Of a stretch of 64,000 nucleotides of DNA, positions 37,219-47,264 are shown piece by piece. Both the position numbers and the translations under genes were made by a program. Below the pieces are notes generated by a model. It ran no database searches. It was not told the DNA's origin and was given only the letters and a program-made list of their open reading frames with translations. This stretch comes from Mycobacteriales bacterium (GTDB lineage Bacteria; Actinomycetota; Actinomycetes; JAFAQI01). Position 1 is the first letter of the stretch, and each line of letters opens with the position of its first letter. The stretch spans positions 1-64,000 of the forward strand of contig DATJSI010000037.1 in the NCBI GenBank assembly GCA_035504215.1, read 5' to 3'.

Positions 37219-38514
37219 CTAGTGGAACTGCTCTTCCTCGGTCGATCCCTTGAGCGCCAAGGTCTCCGCGGCGGGGTCGATCGCGGTCGCGACCGCGTCG
37301 AAATACCCAGCACCGACCTCGCGCTGGTGCTTGGTCGCGGTGTAGCCGAGCTTCTCCGCCGCGAACTCCTTCTCCTGCAGCTCGACGTACGCCGCCATGT
37401 CGCGCTCGGCGTAGTCGCGGGCGAGCTCGAACATCGTGTAGTTCAGCGCGTGGAACCCGGCCAGGGTGATGAACTGGAAGCGGTACCCCATCGCGCCGAG
37501 CTCGCGCTGGAACTTCGCGATCGTGTCGTCGTCGAGGTGCGCCTTCCAGTTGAACGACGGCGAGCAGTTGTAAGCCAGCAGCTGGTCCGGGTGCTCCTTC
37601 TTGATCGCCTCGGCGTACTGCCGGGCCAACTCGAGGTCCGGCGTCGACGTCTCCATCCAGAGCAGGTCCGCGTACGGCGCATACGCCACGCCGCGCGCGA
37701 TGCACGGGTCGATGCCGTTGGTCACGCGGTAGAAGCCCTCCGCGGTCCGCTCGCCCGTGATGAACGCCCGGTCGCGCTCGTCGACGTCGCTGGTGATCAG
37801 CGTCGCCGCCTGCGCGTCGGTGCGCGCGACGATGACGCTCGGCACGCCTTCGACGTCCGCCGCCAGCCGGGCCGCGGTCAGGGTCTTGATGTGCTGACCG
37901 GTCGGGATCAGCACCTTGCCGCCGAGGTGCCCGCACTTCTTCGCGGAGGACAACTGGTCCTCCCAGTGCACGCCCGCCGCGCCGGCCTGGATCATCGCCT
38001 TCATCAGCTCGAAGGCGTTGAGCACGCCGCCGAAGCCCGCCTCGGCGTCGGCGACGATCGGCGCGAACCAGTCGATGTCCTCGTCGGCGCCCTCGCTCCA
38101 GCTGATCTGGTCCGCGCGGATCAGCGCGTTGTTGATCCGGCGTACGACGGCCGGCACGGAGTTCGCCGGGTAGAGGCTCTGGTCGGGGTAGGTCTGGGCG
38201 GCCAGGTTCGCGTCGCCCGCCACCTGCCAGCCGGACAGGTAGATCGCCTTCAGGCCGGCCCGCACCTGCTGCACCGCCTGGTTGCCGGTCATCGCGCCGA
38301 GCGCGTTGACGTAGCCGTCGGAGTTGATCAGCTCCCAGAGCCGCTCGGCGCCGCGCCGGGCCAGCGTGTGCTCCTCCTGCAGCGACCCGCGCAGCGCGAC
38401 CACGTCGGCGGCGGCATAGCTGCGCTCGGTGCCCTTCCAGCGTGGGTTGGTCTCCCACTGCCGGGCGAGCTCGGCGGCCTGTTCGGCCTTGGACTGGGTG
38501 GTGATGGGGGCCAC
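37219..38514 (-). CDS. aceA: Isocitrate lyase
   Basis: AceA splits isocitrate into glyoxylate and succinate, allowing growth on acetate or fatty acids. The 431-residue protein is the short type and has the catalytic KKCGHLGGK loop with Cys194, and the metal/substrate elements [12 protein letters not shown] and [16 protein letters not shown] 38514 gives a family-length N-terminus and has GGAG eight bases upstream; an ATG at 38589 would add 25 atypical residues. A perfect 8-bp-arm palindrome lies between aceA and divergent ramB, so repression by RamB is likely. Confidence 0.95.
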   Translation of the reverse strand: MAPITTQSKAEQAAELARQWETNPRWKGTERSYAAADVVALRGSLQEEHTLARRGAERLWELINSDGYVNALGAMTGNQAVQQVRAGLKAIYLSGWQVAGDANLAAQTYPDQSLYPANSVPAVVRRINNALIRADQISWSEGADEDIDWFAPIVADAEAGFGGVLNAFELMKAMIQAGAAGVHWEDQLSSAKKCGHLGGKVLIPTGQHIKTLTAARLAADVEGVPSVIVARTDAQAATLITSDVDERDRAFITGERTAEGFYRVTNGIDPCIARGVAYAPYADLLWMETSTPDLELARQYAEAIKKEHPDQLLAYNCSPSFNWKAHLDDDTIAKFQRELGAMGYRFQFITLAGFHALNYTMFELARDYAERDMAAYVELQEKEFAAEKLGYTATKHQREVGAGYFDAVATAIDPAAETLALKGSTEEEQFH

Positions 38515-38546
38515 TGGGTGCGCTCCGTCCGTACGGCGACCGGTCG

Positions 38547-38568
38547 AAGAAGTTGCTCGGAACTTCTT
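38547..38568. promoter_or_regulatory. Putative RamB operator between aceA and ramB
   Basis: AAGAAGTT (38547-38554) and AACTTCTT (38561-38568) are perfect inverted arms around GCTCGG. The AACTT half-site resembles the published RamB motif of Corynebacterium, which contains AACTTTGCAAA. The site lies 33 bases upstream of the aceA GTG and 52 bases upstream of the ramB ATG, suiting control of both genes. Confidence 0.7.
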
Positions 38569-38619
38569 GAGGTGTTTCACTATGACCATGATTTCGCGCG
38601 GCGCGAAGAGGCCTAGAAC

Positions 38620-40119
38620 ATGAAGAAGGGCGAATCTTCACTTTCGGCGAAGAACGCCTTACGCTCTGCCGCCGCCGACGTCGACCTGGTCACCCTCGGC
38701 CAGCGGGTCCGCCATCTGCGCCGGGCCCGGGAGCTGACCCTCGCCGATCTGGCCACTGCGGTCGGCTCGGCGAGCTCCGCCCTCTCGCTGGTCGAGAACG
38801 GCCGGCGCGAGCCCCGCCTTTCCCAGCTCCGGGCGATCGCCGCCGCGCTCGACGTACCCGTCGAGGACCTGCTCCGCCCGGAGCCGCCGAGCCGGCGGGC
38901 ATCGCTGGAGATCGCCCTCGAGCGCGCCCAGCGCGAGCCGGCGTACGCATCGCTCGGCCTCGCACCGCTTCGGCCCAGCCCGCGGATCCCCACCGATGTC
39001 CTCGAACACGTGGTTGCCCTGCACGACGAGCTGCGCCGTCGGGACGCCCGGTTCGCCGCGACCCCGGAAGCCGCCCGGCAGGCAAACGTCGACCTGCGCC
39101 GGCAGATGCGCAGCATCGACAACTACTTCGCCGAGATCGAAGCCGAGGTCGGCACCGCGCTGCGGTCCGTGCACTACACCGGCGGCGCGCTCCCGCAACG
39201 GCTGATCAACGACCTTGCGGCGCACTACGGCTTCACCCTGCACAACGTGAGCGACCTGCCCGACTCGACCCGCTCGATCACCGACCTCGAGCACCGGCGG
39301 ATCTACCTTCCGCAACAACCAGCCGGCCACGACCCGCGCTACGTGGTGCTGCAGACCCTCGGGCACTTCGCGCTCGGTCACACCGACCCGGCCGACTTCG
39401 CCGACTTCCTGCGCCAGCGGGTTGAAGCCAACTACTACGCGGCTGCCGTTCTCGTCCCCGAAACCACCGCCGTGCGCTTCCTTCAGGACGCGAAACGCGA
39501 CCACGCCATCAACATGGAGGACATCCGCGATGTCTTCTCCGTGTCGCACGAGACCGCTGCACACCGCTTCACCAACCTCGCCACCCATCACCTCGACCTG
39601 CAGGTGCATTTCAGCCGGACCGACCGCAGCGGCACGATCTACAAGGCGTACGAGAACGACGGCCTGGCCTTCCCGACCGACGCCATCGGCGCGATCGAAG
39701 GCCAGCTCGCCTGCCGCGAGTACGCCTCACGCCAGGTGTTCACCTCGCCCGAGCGCTACGGCACCTACCTGCAATACACCGACACACCCGGCGGCACCTT
39801 CTTCTGTACGGCGCATGTCGAACCGGGACCGGGCGGCGAGTTCGCCGTGACCGTCGGCGTTCCCTTCCATCACGCGAAATGGTTCCGCGGCTCGGACACT
39901 CATCGCCGCCGGCGCTCGACCTGCCCGGCACCGACCTGTTGCCGGCGGCCGCCGGCCAAGCTGTCCGAACGCTGGGCCGGGCAGGCATGGCCCTCCGCCC
40001 GACCGCACACTCACCTGCTCGCCGCGCTTCCGCCGGGCACCTTCCCCGGCGTCGACACCACCGACGTCTACTCGTTCCTGGACCGGCACGCGCCGGACGG
40101 CGCAATCAGCGACGAGTAG
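38620..40119 (+). CDS. ramB: RamB-type XRE regulator of acetate metabolism
   Basis: This 499-residue protein has an N-terminal XRE helix-turn-helix (about 25-80: [27 protein letters not shown]), an IrrE/ImmA-like (DUF955) region near residue 245 and the long C-terminal domain with a cysteine pair ([13 protein letters not shown]). RamB represses isocitrate lyase and malate synthase genes in Corynebacterium and Mycobacterium, where it also lies near icl. The region that corresponds to HExxH reads HFALGH, so a protease active site is not expected. The start has AGAGG eight bases upstream. The 3' end overlaps the convergent MFS gene by 14 bp. Confidence 0.9.
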   Translation: MKKGESSLSAKNALRSAAADVDLVTLGQRVRHLRRARELTLADLATAVGSASSALSLVENGRREPRLSQLRAIAAALDVPVEDLLRPEPPSRRASLEIALERAQREPAYASLGLAPLRPSPRIPTDVLEHVVALHDELRRRDARFAATPEAARQANVDLRRQMRSIDNYFAEIEAEVGTALRSVHYTGGALPQRLINDLAAHYGFTLHNVSDLPDSTRSITDLEHRRIYLPQQPAGHDPRYVVLQTLGHFALGHTDPADFADFLRQRVEANYYAAAVLVPETTAVRFLQDAKRDHAINMEDIRDVFSVSHETAAHRFTNLATHHLDLQVHFSRTDRSGTIYKAYENDGLAFPTDAIGAIEGQLACREYASRQVFTSPERYGTYLQYTDTPGGTFFCTAHVEPGPGGEFAVTVGVPFHHAKWFRGSDTHRRRRSTCPAPTCCRRPPAKLSERWAGQAWPSARPHTHLLAALPPGTFPGVDTTDVYSFLDRHAPDGAISDE

Positions 40120-41602
40120 CCGCCGCCGCGGTCGCGACATCGCGCGGGTAGCTCGACATCGCACGGAACAGCACGAGCGAACTGGCCATCAGCGGCACGA
40201 GCATCACGAGGAATGTCCAGTGCAGCGCGCCGTGCCGGTTGCCGAACACGATGTCCGAGGTGGCGCCGAACAGGATCGGCGCAAGCGCCTGCGCCGCGGT
40301 CCGCAGGAACGTGCGAATCCCCTCGGCCCGCCCCCATAACGGCGGCACCATGATGTCGAGCCGGGCCGCGTTGAGCGGCGCGTTCTGAGCCGACAACCCG
40401 AACGCCGCGACGACGAGGTAGGGCAAGGCCCGGGTCGAGTGATGGGTGAGCAGCGCAGGGATGAACGCAACGGCCGCGAGCCCCGACGTGATCGCGGCTA
40501 CGAGCATCCGCCCGTTGAGCACCCCGCGCGCGAGCAACGCGTCGCCGAGCCGGCCGCCTACCAGTACGCCGATGACCGCGCCGAGGCCGAGCACCAGGAT
40601 CAGCAGGTTGGCGAGCGCCTGGTTGATGCCGTACTGCTGGTGCACCAGTTCGGCACCGAAGGTCTGCACGCCGGCGAGATAGAAGTAGCCGCACGCACCC
40701 GCGATGATCATGACCACGTTGGTGCGGATCGACAGGATGTAGCGGGTGGCGGAGTAGAGGCTCATCGTTCGCGCGTCTTCGACCAGGATGTTGGCGTGGT
40801 CGGGCGCGACGCCTTTCTCGCGCGACACCCTTTGCGCGTCGGTCTCTTCGAGCTCGTCCGCTTCCGCGACGTCTTCGCCCGCGACCCGATGGTCGGCGAC
40901 CACCGGGATGCGCTGGGCGCCGGTCGGGATCAAGCCGACGCCGCCACGCACGGGTTCCGGCAGCTTCAGCACCAGCCAGGCGATGAAGAACGCGGGCACC
41001 GCGAGCACGAGGAAGGCCAGCCGCCAGGACAGCGCCGCGATGTCGCCGGTGACCGCGAAGCCCACGCCGGCCCCGAGCAGCTCACCGGTCAGCACGTAGC
41101 TGTAGATCCGACCGCGTTCGGCACTGGCGAACCAGTCGCCGAGCATCGACGCGACGACCGGACCGGCTGACGCGGTGGCAATACCGAGACACAGCCGGGT
41201 CAACAGCAGGTAGGAGAACGAGCTCGCCGTCGCGCTCCACACCATGCACGCGCCCCAGAGCGCGATGGAGAGCCCGAGAGTCGTCGTACGCCGCATCCGG
41301 TCGGCCAGCACCCCGAACGGAATGCTTGCGATTGCACCCACCACGGAGTTGACCCCGACTAGTAAGCCGATGTCGGCGTTGTCGATGTGCAGCGCATGCC
41401 GCAGCACCGTTGCGGACGCACCGACCGTGGCGCTGTCCGCGCTGGACAGCGCCCACACCGCCCCGAAGATCAGGATCACCCGGGTGCGTGCCGGGCCGCC
41501 GAAGGAGTCTTCGATCCGGCGTGCGACAAATCCGGTCACGCGGCGGCCGACGCCCGGACGACCGGGCGTCGCCTCGGTCGTCGTCACCACCTGATCATGC
41601 AC
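40106..41602 (-). CDS. MFS transporter
   Basis: This 498-residue protein has twelve predicted membrane segments in two halves separated by a charged loop of about 60 residues (near 235-290: DHRVAGEDVAEADELEETDAQRV). The MFS loop motif GVLADRMRRTTTLG appears near residue 100, and VGGRLGDALLARG is its equivalent in the second half. The overall pattern resembles Spinster-like/sugar-phosphate MFS proteins, but the substrate cannot be predicted. It lies between ramB (convergent) and the ABC exporter genes. Confidence 0.87.
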   Translation of the reverse strand: MHDQVVTTTEATPGRPGVGRRVTGFVARRIEDSFGGPARTRVILIFGAVWALSSADSATVGASATVLRHALHIDNADIGLLVGVNSVVGAIASIPFGVLADRMRRTTTLGLSIALWGACMVWSATASSFSYLLLTRLCLGIATASAGPVVASMLGDWFASAERGRIYSYVLTGELLGAGVGFAVTGDIAALSWRLAFLVLAVPAFFIAWLVLKLPEPVRGGVGLIPTGAQRIPVVADHRVAGEDVAEADELEETDAQRVSREKGVAPDHANILVEDARTMSLYSATRYILSIRTNVVMIIAGACGYFYLAGVQTFGAELVHQQYGINQALANLLILVLGLGAVIGVLVGGRLGDALLARGVLNGRMLVAAITSGLAAVAFIPALLTHHSTRALPYLVVAAFGLSAQNAPLNAARLDIMVPPLWGRAEGIRTFLRTAAQALAPILFGATSDIVFGNRHGALHWTFLVMLVPLMASSLVLFRAMSSYPRDVATAAAATRR

Positions 41603-41650
41603 GAATACGGTGACCTCAAACGACGGGACATCAGGCCGGCCCGTGCCGGG

Positions 41651-43522
41651 TCAGACCAGGCTTTCCCGCCAGGCATGGGCGAGCGCGGCGTACTCCCCCG
41701 AGCCGGCTTCCAGCAGGTCGTGCGGCGTGCCATCCTCGATGATCCGCCCGTCGGCCATCACGAGGACGCGGTCGGCGATCGAGACCGTCGAGAGCCGGTG
41801 CGCGATGATCAGCGCCGTCCGGTTCGCGAGCACCGTGCGCAGGGCGTGCTGCACCAGCCGCTCGGTCGGGGCGTCGAGCGACGAGCTCGCCTCGTCGAGG
41901 ATCAGCACCGCGGGATCGGCCAGCAGCGCCCGGGCGAGGGCGATCAGCTGGCGCTGGCCGGCCGACAGCCGCGAACCGTTCTTGCCGACACTCTCGTCGT
42001 AGCCGTTGCGCAGGTGCGAGACGACGGCATCGACGCCGACGGCGCGACCGGCCGCTTCGATCTCGGCGCGAGTCGCGTCCGGACGCCCGAACGCGATGTT
42101 GTCCGCCACCGATCCCGAGAACATGAACGACTCCTGCGTCACCATCGCAACCGCGCGACGCAGGTCGCCCTCCGCGAGCGCGGGCAGCGGGATGCCGTCG
42201 ATCGACACGGTGCCGGACAGCGGGTCGTAGAACCGCGCGAGCAGTCGCGCCAGAGTGCTCTTGCCTGCCCCGGTGTTGCCGAGCAGCGCGACCGTCTGCG
42301 CCGCCGGGATGTCGAGGGAGAACTCGTGCACGACCTCTCGGCCGGGTCGGTAGCCGAAGCTCACGTGGTCGAACGACACCGCGCCGCGGAAGTCATCGGC
42401 CGGAAGCTCTGCCGATGCTTCGGGCAGCTTGACCGACGGCCGCTCGTCGAGCACTCCGGCGAGCTTCTCGATGCCGGCCGCCGCGCCCTGGAACGCGTCG
42501 TAGAACTGGCTGACCTCGGCCATCGGCTCGAAGAACTGGCGGAGGTAGAGCACGAACGCGGCGAGGACGCCGACTCCCATCTTGCCGTCGATCACCCGGG
42601 TTCCGCCGTACAGAAGGACTACCGCGGTGGTGACGTTGCCGACCAACCGGATCCCGGGCCAGTACACGGTCAGCAGCTGGAACGACGTCGTCATGGCCTT
42701 GCGGTTGCGCTCGTCGAGGTCCCGGAAGATCTCATCGTTGCGCGGCTCGCGGCGGAATGCCTGCACCGCGCGGATCCCGCGCAACGACTCGGTGAAGTGG
42801 ATGATCACCAGCGCGATCGCCTCACGGGTACGCCGGTAGGCGACCGTCGAACGCCGCTGGTACCACCGGCTCATGTAGGCGAGCGGGATCAACGAGACCA
42901 GCGACACGAGCGCAAGCGGCCAGTCCAGCACCAGGAGGATCACGGTGATCGTGACGATCGTCAGCACCGACGTGACGAGAGTGTCGAGACCTGCGTCGAG
43001 CAGCGCGTTGATCGCGTCGAAGTCCGAGGTCAGCCGGCTGATCACGCGCCCTGACGTGTAGCTCTCGTGGAAGGACAGGCTCAGCCGTTGGAAGTGCACG
43101 AACACGCGGCGGCGCAGCTCGAGCACCGCGTCCTGCCCGATCCGTCCTGAGCCGAGCAGGAACACGCGGGTCAGCCACGCCTGGACCAGCGCGCATCCGA
43201 CGATCGCCGCGGTGATGACCGCGATCGGCGTGTAGTCGCCTCCGCGGGCATGCTTGATGCCCGTGTCGATCCCGGCACCGACCAGCGCCGGGATCGCCAT
43301 CGACGCCCCGGTGCCCACCACGATCGCGGCCGACACCTTGAGCATGGCGCGCCGGTGCGGCTGCAGGAGCGAGGAGAGCAGCGCGCGGGTCCGGCGGCGC
43401 AGGAGCACCGAGACCGATGTCGGCATCTCCTCGTCGGTGTCCGCGGCGACGCCGCGCCAGCGCGCGAGGTCGTCGAGCTCCTCGATCTCGTCGCTGAGGA
43501 CATCCGAACGGTCGACGGTCAC
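41651..43522 (-). CDS. ABC exporter half-transporter, canonical ATPase
   Basis: This 623-residue half-exporter has a cytoplasmic N-terminal extension, six membrane helices (about 70-365) and an ATPase domain. It has Walker A GNTGAGKST, signature LSAGQRQL, Walker B VLILDEASSSLD with the catalytic Glu, and the His switch in AHRLST. The GTG start overlaps the stop of the partner gene (GTGA), so the two are made together. Its partner has a degenerate Walker B, hence a heterodimer of the TM287/288 type is inferred. Drugs, peptides or lipids are possible substrates. Confidence 0.93.
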   Translation of the reverse strand: MTVDRSDVLSDEIEELDDLARWRGVAADTDEEMPTSVSVLLRRRTRALLSSLLQPHRRAMLKVSAAIVVGTGASMAIPALVGAGIDTGIKHARGGDYTPIAVITAAIVGCALVQAWLTRVFLLGSGRIGQDAVLELRRRVFVHFQRLSLSFHESYTSGRVISRLTSDFDAINALLDAGLDTLVTSVLTIVTITVILLVLDWPLALVSLVSLIPLAYMSRWYQRRSTVAYRRTREAIALVIIHFTESLRGIRAVQAFRREPRNDEIFRDLDERNRKAMTTSFQLLTVYWPGIRLVGNVTTAVVLLYGGTRVIDGKMGVGVLAAFVLYLRQFFEPMAEVSQFYDAFQGAAAGIEKLAGVLDERPSVKLPEASAELPADDFRGAVSFDHVSFGYRPGREVVHEFSLDIPAAQTVALLGNTGAGKSTLARLLARFYDPLSGTVSIDGIPLPALAEGDLRRAVAMVTQESFMFSGSVADNIAFGRPDATRAEIEAAGRAVGVDAVVSHLRNGYDESVGKNGSRLSAGQRQLIALARALLADPAVLILDEASSSLDAPTERLVQHALRTVLANRTALIIAHRLSTVSIADRVLVMADGRIIEDGTPHDLLEAGSGEYAALAHAWRESLV

Positions 43523-45339
43523 GACGCCTCCCGCTCGGTGCCGTCGACCGACAGGATCGCGGCGTACGCCGGCAGCCGCATGAGCTCCGAGTGCGTCCCG
43601 ACCGCTGCGAGAGTGCCGTCCTTGAGCAGGGCGACGCGGTCGGCGAGGGCAACGGTCGACGGGCGGTGTACGACGACCAGCCCGGTCGTCTCCCTCAGCA
43701 CCGCAGCGAGGGCCCGCTCGACGAGGGCTTCCGTGTGGACGTCGAGCGCCGACAGCGGGTCGTCGAGCACCAGCACGGTCGGCCGCGCGACCACCGCGCG
43801 CGCGAGCGCGAGCCGCTGCCGCTGTCCGCCGGACAGCGAGAGCCCCTGCTCGCCGATCCGGGTGTCGAGCCCCCACGGCAGGTCGTGGACGAAGGTGGCC
43901 TGGGCCAGCTCGAGCGCGGCCTGGATGTCGTCCTCGGACGCGTCCGGCCGACCGAGCGAGAGGTTCTCGCGAACGCTCATCGAGAACAGCACCGGATCCT
44001 CGAAAGCGGTCGCGACCTCGCGCCGCAGCTGCGTGAGCGGCAGGTCACGGATGTCGATCCCGTCGAGCGTGATCCGGCCGGCGGTGACGTCCTGCAGCCG
44101 CGAGGGCAGTGCGGTCAGCACGCTCTTGCCCGATCCGGTCGCGCCCACGATGGCGACCGTCTCGCCGGGCTCGATGTCCAGCGAGATGTCGTGCAGCGTC
44201 GGCTCATCGGCGTCGGCGAACTGGAAGGCCACCGACTCGAAACACAGCCGGCCGCGCGGCCGGATCAACGGAATCGGGGACGGCGGGTCGACGATCGTCG
44301 GCTCGGTCTCGAAGACCTCGATCAACCGCATCGCCGCGGTCGCCGCCTCCTCGCCCATCGCGAGGATCCAGCCGATGTCGATGACCGGCCACTGCAGCAG
44401 GACCAGCAGTGTGACGAACGCGACCAGTGCCCCGAGGGTCATCGCGCCGTGGACGACGGCGATCGTGCCGAGCAGGACCACGAGCGCCATCGTGAGGTTC
44501 GGGATCAGGAACAGCAGCGACCAGAACCGGCCGAGCAGGTTGACCATGTCCAGCTGCGAGCCACGGACCAGCTGCGCGGCCTCCATGAAGTGCCCGGTCA
44601 GCCAGGGACCGCGGCCGAACGCCTTGGTGACGCGGATCCCGCTCGCGGCCTCTTCGGCGATGGTCGCAAGGTCGCCCTGCTGGTCCTGCATGCGCCGTGA
44701 CACGACGGCGTACGACTCACCGAAGCGGCGGGCCAGGTGCACGACCGGGAACGTCCCGACGCCGACGAGAATGCCGAGCGGCCAGTAGGTCAGAAGGAGA
44801 AGCACGATGACCGCGATGTACTGCACGGTGTTGACGACGAGATAGATCGCGCCGAACCCGAGGAACCGGCGAATCGTCGACAGGTCGCTGGTCGCGCGCG
44901 AGAGCAGCTGCCCGGTGCCCCAGTGGTCGTGGAACCCGACCGAGAGCTGCTGCAGATGCGCGTACAGGTCGTCGCGCATGTTGCGCTCGATCATCAGCAC
45001 CGCGATCGACTGGATCCAGCGGCGGTAGGCGATCAGCCCTGCCTCGGTGATGCCGAGGCCGAGGACGGCGAGGAACAGCGGGAGCAGCTGGCCGCGATCA
45101 CCGCGCTTGATCGGCCCGTTGACGATCGCCTCGATGACCAGAGGCACCACGGTGCTCGCCGCGACACCGATCATCGCGGCGACGAACATGGTCGCGATCT
45201 GGCGCGACCAGGGCCTGGCGTAGGAACGCAGCCACCAGAGAGCAGCGAACCGCGAGCGCGTCGTGGCGCCCGACGGTTCGGGAGTCTCTACGTCGGTGAT
45301 GGACCCTTTCTGAGCCTGCTCACCCCCCGTTCCGGTCAC
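43519..45339 (-). CDS. ABC exporter half-transporter, degenerate ATPase
   Basis: This 606-residue half-exporter has six membrane helices (about 35-320) and an ATPase with Walker A GATGSGKS and signature LSGGQRQR. Walker B reads VLVLDDPLSALD, with Asp where the catalytic Glu normally lies, the hallmark of the degenerate site in heterodimeric exporters. The switch His is kept (VVHRPST). GTG 45339 is chosen because TACGGT (45347-45352) ends exactly 7 bases upstream, indicating a leaderless transcript; the frame can also open at TTG 45366. Confidence 0.92.
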   Translation of the reverse strand: MTGTGGEQAQKGSITDVETPEPSGATTRSRFAALWWLRSYARPWSRQIATMFVAAMIGVAASTVVPLVIEAIVNGPIKRGDRGQLLPLFLAVLGLGITEAGLIAYRRWIQSIAVLMIERNMRDDLYAHLQQLSVGFHDHWGTGQLLSRATSDLSTIRRFLGFGAIYLVVNTVQYIAVIVLLLLTYWPLGILVGVGTFPVVHLARRFGESYAVVSRRMQDQQGDLATIAEEAASGIRVTKAFGRGPWLTGHFMEAAQLVRGSQLDMVNLLGRFWSLLFLIPNLTMALVVLLGTIAVVHGAMTLGALVAFVTLLVLLQWPVIDIGWILAMGEEAATAAMRLIEVFETEPTIVDPPSPIPLIRPRGRLCFESVAFQFADADEPTLHDISLDIEPGETVAIVGATGSGKSVLTALPSRLQDVTAGRITLDGIDIRDLPLTQLRREVATAFEDPVLFSMSVRENLSLGRPDASEDDIQAALELAQATFVHDLPWGLDTRIGEQGLSLSGGQRQRLALARAVVARPTVLVLDDPLSALDVHTEALVERALAAVLRETTGLVVVHRPSTVALADRVALLKDGTLAAVGTHSELMRLPAYAAILSVDGTEREAS

Positions 45340-45364
45340 ACCCTCGACCGTACCCAAACCGGTC

Positions 45365-45382
45365 AACCGGATTCTTCCGGTT
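45365..45382. promoter_or_regulatory. AACCGG palindrome upstream of the ABC exporter
   Basis: AACCGG (45365-45370) and CCGGTT (45377-45382) are perfect arms around a six-base AT-rich centre. Additional ACCGG elements lie just beside it on both sides. The cluster sits directly upstream of the exporter promoter and could bind a regulator that is not encoded next to it. Confidence 0.45.
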
Positions 45383-45412
45383 CGCTACCGGTGTGACGGG
45401 CAAAAGGCCTGA

Positions 45413-46192
45413 TCAGCGGCCCTTAAAGACCGCCTTGCCGGGTCCGTGCTCCACGAACGAGGTCATTCCGGTGGTCTGGTCCTCGGTCGCGAACAGCGCC
45501 GCGAACTGCTGGCGCTCGATCGCCAGGCCGGTGTCGAGGTCGACCTCGAGCCCACGGTCGACCGACTCCTTGGCGGCCCGAAGCGCGTACGCCGGGCCGT
45601 TCGCGAACGCGCTCGCGTACTTGACCGCCGCGTCGTACACCGAGTCGGCCGGCACGACCTCGTCGACCAGGCCGATCCGCAGCGCCTCCTCGGCGCCGAC
45701 GAAGCGTCCGGTGAAGCAGAGGTCCTTGGCCTTTGCCGGGCCGATCAGCCGCGGCAGCCGCTGCGTGCCGCCCGCGCCCGGAATGACGCCGAGCAGAATC
45801 TCGGGCTGACCGAGGTGGGCGTCCTCGGCGGCGATCCGCCGGTCGGCGCACAGCGCAAGCTCGCAACCGCCGCCGAGCGCGTACCCGTTGATCGCGGCGA
45901 CGACCGGCTTCGGGATCCGCGCAACTGTCGAGAACGCCTCCGACAGGCCGGTCGACCGGTCGACCATGTCCGAGTACGACGCGACCGCCATCTCCTTGAT
46001 GTCCGCGCCGGCCGCGAAGATCTTCGGGCCGCCCCAGATGATGACGGCGCGCACCTCTCGCCGCTCGCCGGCCTCGATCGCCGCCGCCTTCATCTCTTCC
46101 TGCACCTGCGCGTTGAGCGCGTTCATCGGCGGGCGGTCAAGGCGGATCGTCCCGATTGCGCCCTCGACCTCGAGCCTCACGTAGTCAGCCAT
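45413..46192 (-). CDS. Enoyl-CoA hydratase/isomerase family protein
   Basis: This 259-residue crotonase-fold enzyme probably hydrates enoyl-CoA in beta-oxidation. The oxyanion-hole regions are AAGADIKEM near residue 63 and GYALGGGCELALC near residue 105. Both catalytic-glutamate positions look occupied (GGGCE in the second block and LGQPEILLGVIPGAGGTQRL), so hydratase activity is likely. ATG 46192 gives the family N-terminus; the longer open frame is low-complexity. It lies upstream of the ABC exporter on the same strand. Confidence 0.92.
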   Translation of the reverse strand: MADYVRLEVEGAIGTIRLDRPPMNALNAQVQEEMKAAAIEAGERREVRAVIIWGGPKIFAAGADIKEMAVASYSDMVDRSTGLSEAFSTVARIPKPVVAAINGYALGGGCELALCADRRIAAEDAHLGQPEILLGVIPGAGGTQRLPRLIGPAKAKDLCFTGRFVGAEEALRIGLVDEVVPADSVYDAAVKYASAFANGPAYALRAAKESVDRGLEVDLDTGLAIERQQFAALFATEDQTTGMTSFVEHGPGKAVFKGR

Positions 46193-46262
46193 GCCGCGAG
46201 CGTAACGACCCCCGTCGCCCACCCCTCTTCGTGATCTTGACCACCGAACGCCAGAGCGTGCG

Positions 46263-46302
46263 GGGGTGTGCGTGCGGGGTGTGCGTGCAGGGGTGTGCGT
46301 GC
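46263..46302. repeat. Three 13-bp direct repeats
   Basis: GGGGTGTGCGTGC occurs at 46263-46275 and 46276-46288, and again at 46290-46302 after one extra base. A degenerate fourth copy follows. The repeats lie in the 124-bp gap between the thioredoxin-TPR gene and the enoyl-CoA hydratase gene, 71 bp upstream of the latter. Confidence 0.8.
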
Positions 46303-46316
46303 GGCGGTGTTGCGGG

Positions 46317-47234
46317 TTAGAAGAGGGCGTTCGCCAAGGCTCGGCGGCCGGCCGCCAGTCGGGGGTCCTGCGGGTCGAGCACTGCGAAGAGCTCGACCAG
46401 ATGCAGTCGCGCCCGCTCGCGGTCGTCACCGGCGCTGCGTCGTACCAGGTCGACCAGCCCGCCGATCGCCTCGTCGACCCGGCCGTCGGCCAGGTCGAGG
46501 TCGGCGACCACCAGCGCCGCGTCGACGTCGTCCGGCGCGCCGGCCGCCCGCGCGCGGGCGGCCGCCTCGTCGACTCCTCTCACCCGCAGGAGCAGCTCGC
46601 AGCGGGCGACGCCGGCCAGCGCGATCGGGTCGGCCGGCGCATGCTCGAGGACGACGCGAAACGCGGCCAGTGCAGCCTCGAGATCTCCACGATCGAGAGC
46701 GGCCTCGGCATCGGCGTACCGCGGATCAACACCGGACTCGTCCGGAGCGGGCTCCGTGGGCTCCGCCGCCTCGACGGTCCCGCTCACGCCGTTCGCCGCG
46801 GCGACCCGCAGCACCTCGTCGATCACCTGGCGCGCCTGCTGCTCGGAGACGGCGCCCTGGAACAGCGGCACCGGCTGGCCGCCGATCACCGCCATCACGC
46901 TCGGGATGCTCTGGATCTGGAACGCCTGGCTCAACCGGGGCTGCGCGTCGACATCGATCTTCGCGAGCACCCAGCGGCCGCCACCCTCGCTCGCCAGCTT
47001 CTCCAGAACCGGCGAGAGCTGCTTGCACGGCCCGCACCAGTCGGCCCAGAAGTCGATGACCACCGGCACCTGCATCGAGCGGTTGACGACCTCGGTCTCG
47101 AAGCTCGCTTCGGTGACGTCGATGACCAGCGCACCAGGGGCCGCTGCAGGCGCGCCGGCCGCCGGCGCCGGTCGGTTGAGGGTGGACAGGTCGACGGCGC
47201 CTCGCAGCGGCAGGTCTCGGGGAGCGGAGGTCAC
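46317..47234 (-). CDS. Thioredoxin-TPR protein (CnoX/YbbN-like)
   Basis: This 305-residue protein has a proline/alanine-rich N-terminus, a thioredoxin domain (about 35-145) with the active site WCGPC (Cys67, Cys70) and cis-Pro in IPSVMAVIGG, and a C-terminal tetratricopeptide region with repeats such as DRGDLEAALAAFRVVLEHAPADP. CnoX-type proteins protect unfolded proteins and deliver them to chaperones under oxidative stress. Unlike E. coli CnoX, which lacks a second active cysteine, this copy keeps both cysteines. It lies 30 bp after the mutase gene. Confidence 0.9.
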   Translation of the reverse strand: MTSAPRDLPLRGAVDLSTLNRPAPAAGAPAAAPGALVIDVTEASFETEVVNRSMQVPVVIDFWADWCGPCKQLSPVLEKLASEGGGRWVLAKIDVDAQPRLSQAFQIQSIPSVMAVIGGQPVPLFQGAVSEQQARQVIDEVLRVAAANGVSGTVEAAEPTEPAPDESGVDPRYADAEAALDRGDLEAALAAFRVVLEHAPADPIALAGVARCELLLRVRGVDEAAARARAAGAPDDVDAALVVADLDLADGRVDEAIGGLVDLVRRSAGDDRERARLHLVELFAVLDPQDPRLAAGRRALANALF

Positions 47235-47264
47235 GCGATCAAGGCTAATGAAGCCCGGCGCAGC

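Noticed and set aside
38515-38589. ATG 38589 as the start of aceA
   Set aside because: The 25 extra residues are unlike the family and would place the putative RamB operator inside the coding region. GTG 38514 has a better-placed ribosome site.
41387-43054. Plus-strand 555-residue open frame opposite the ABC exporter
   Set aside because: It is antisense to a gene with complete ABC motifs and consists of the Arg/Asp/His-rich shadow typical of GC-rich codon bias.
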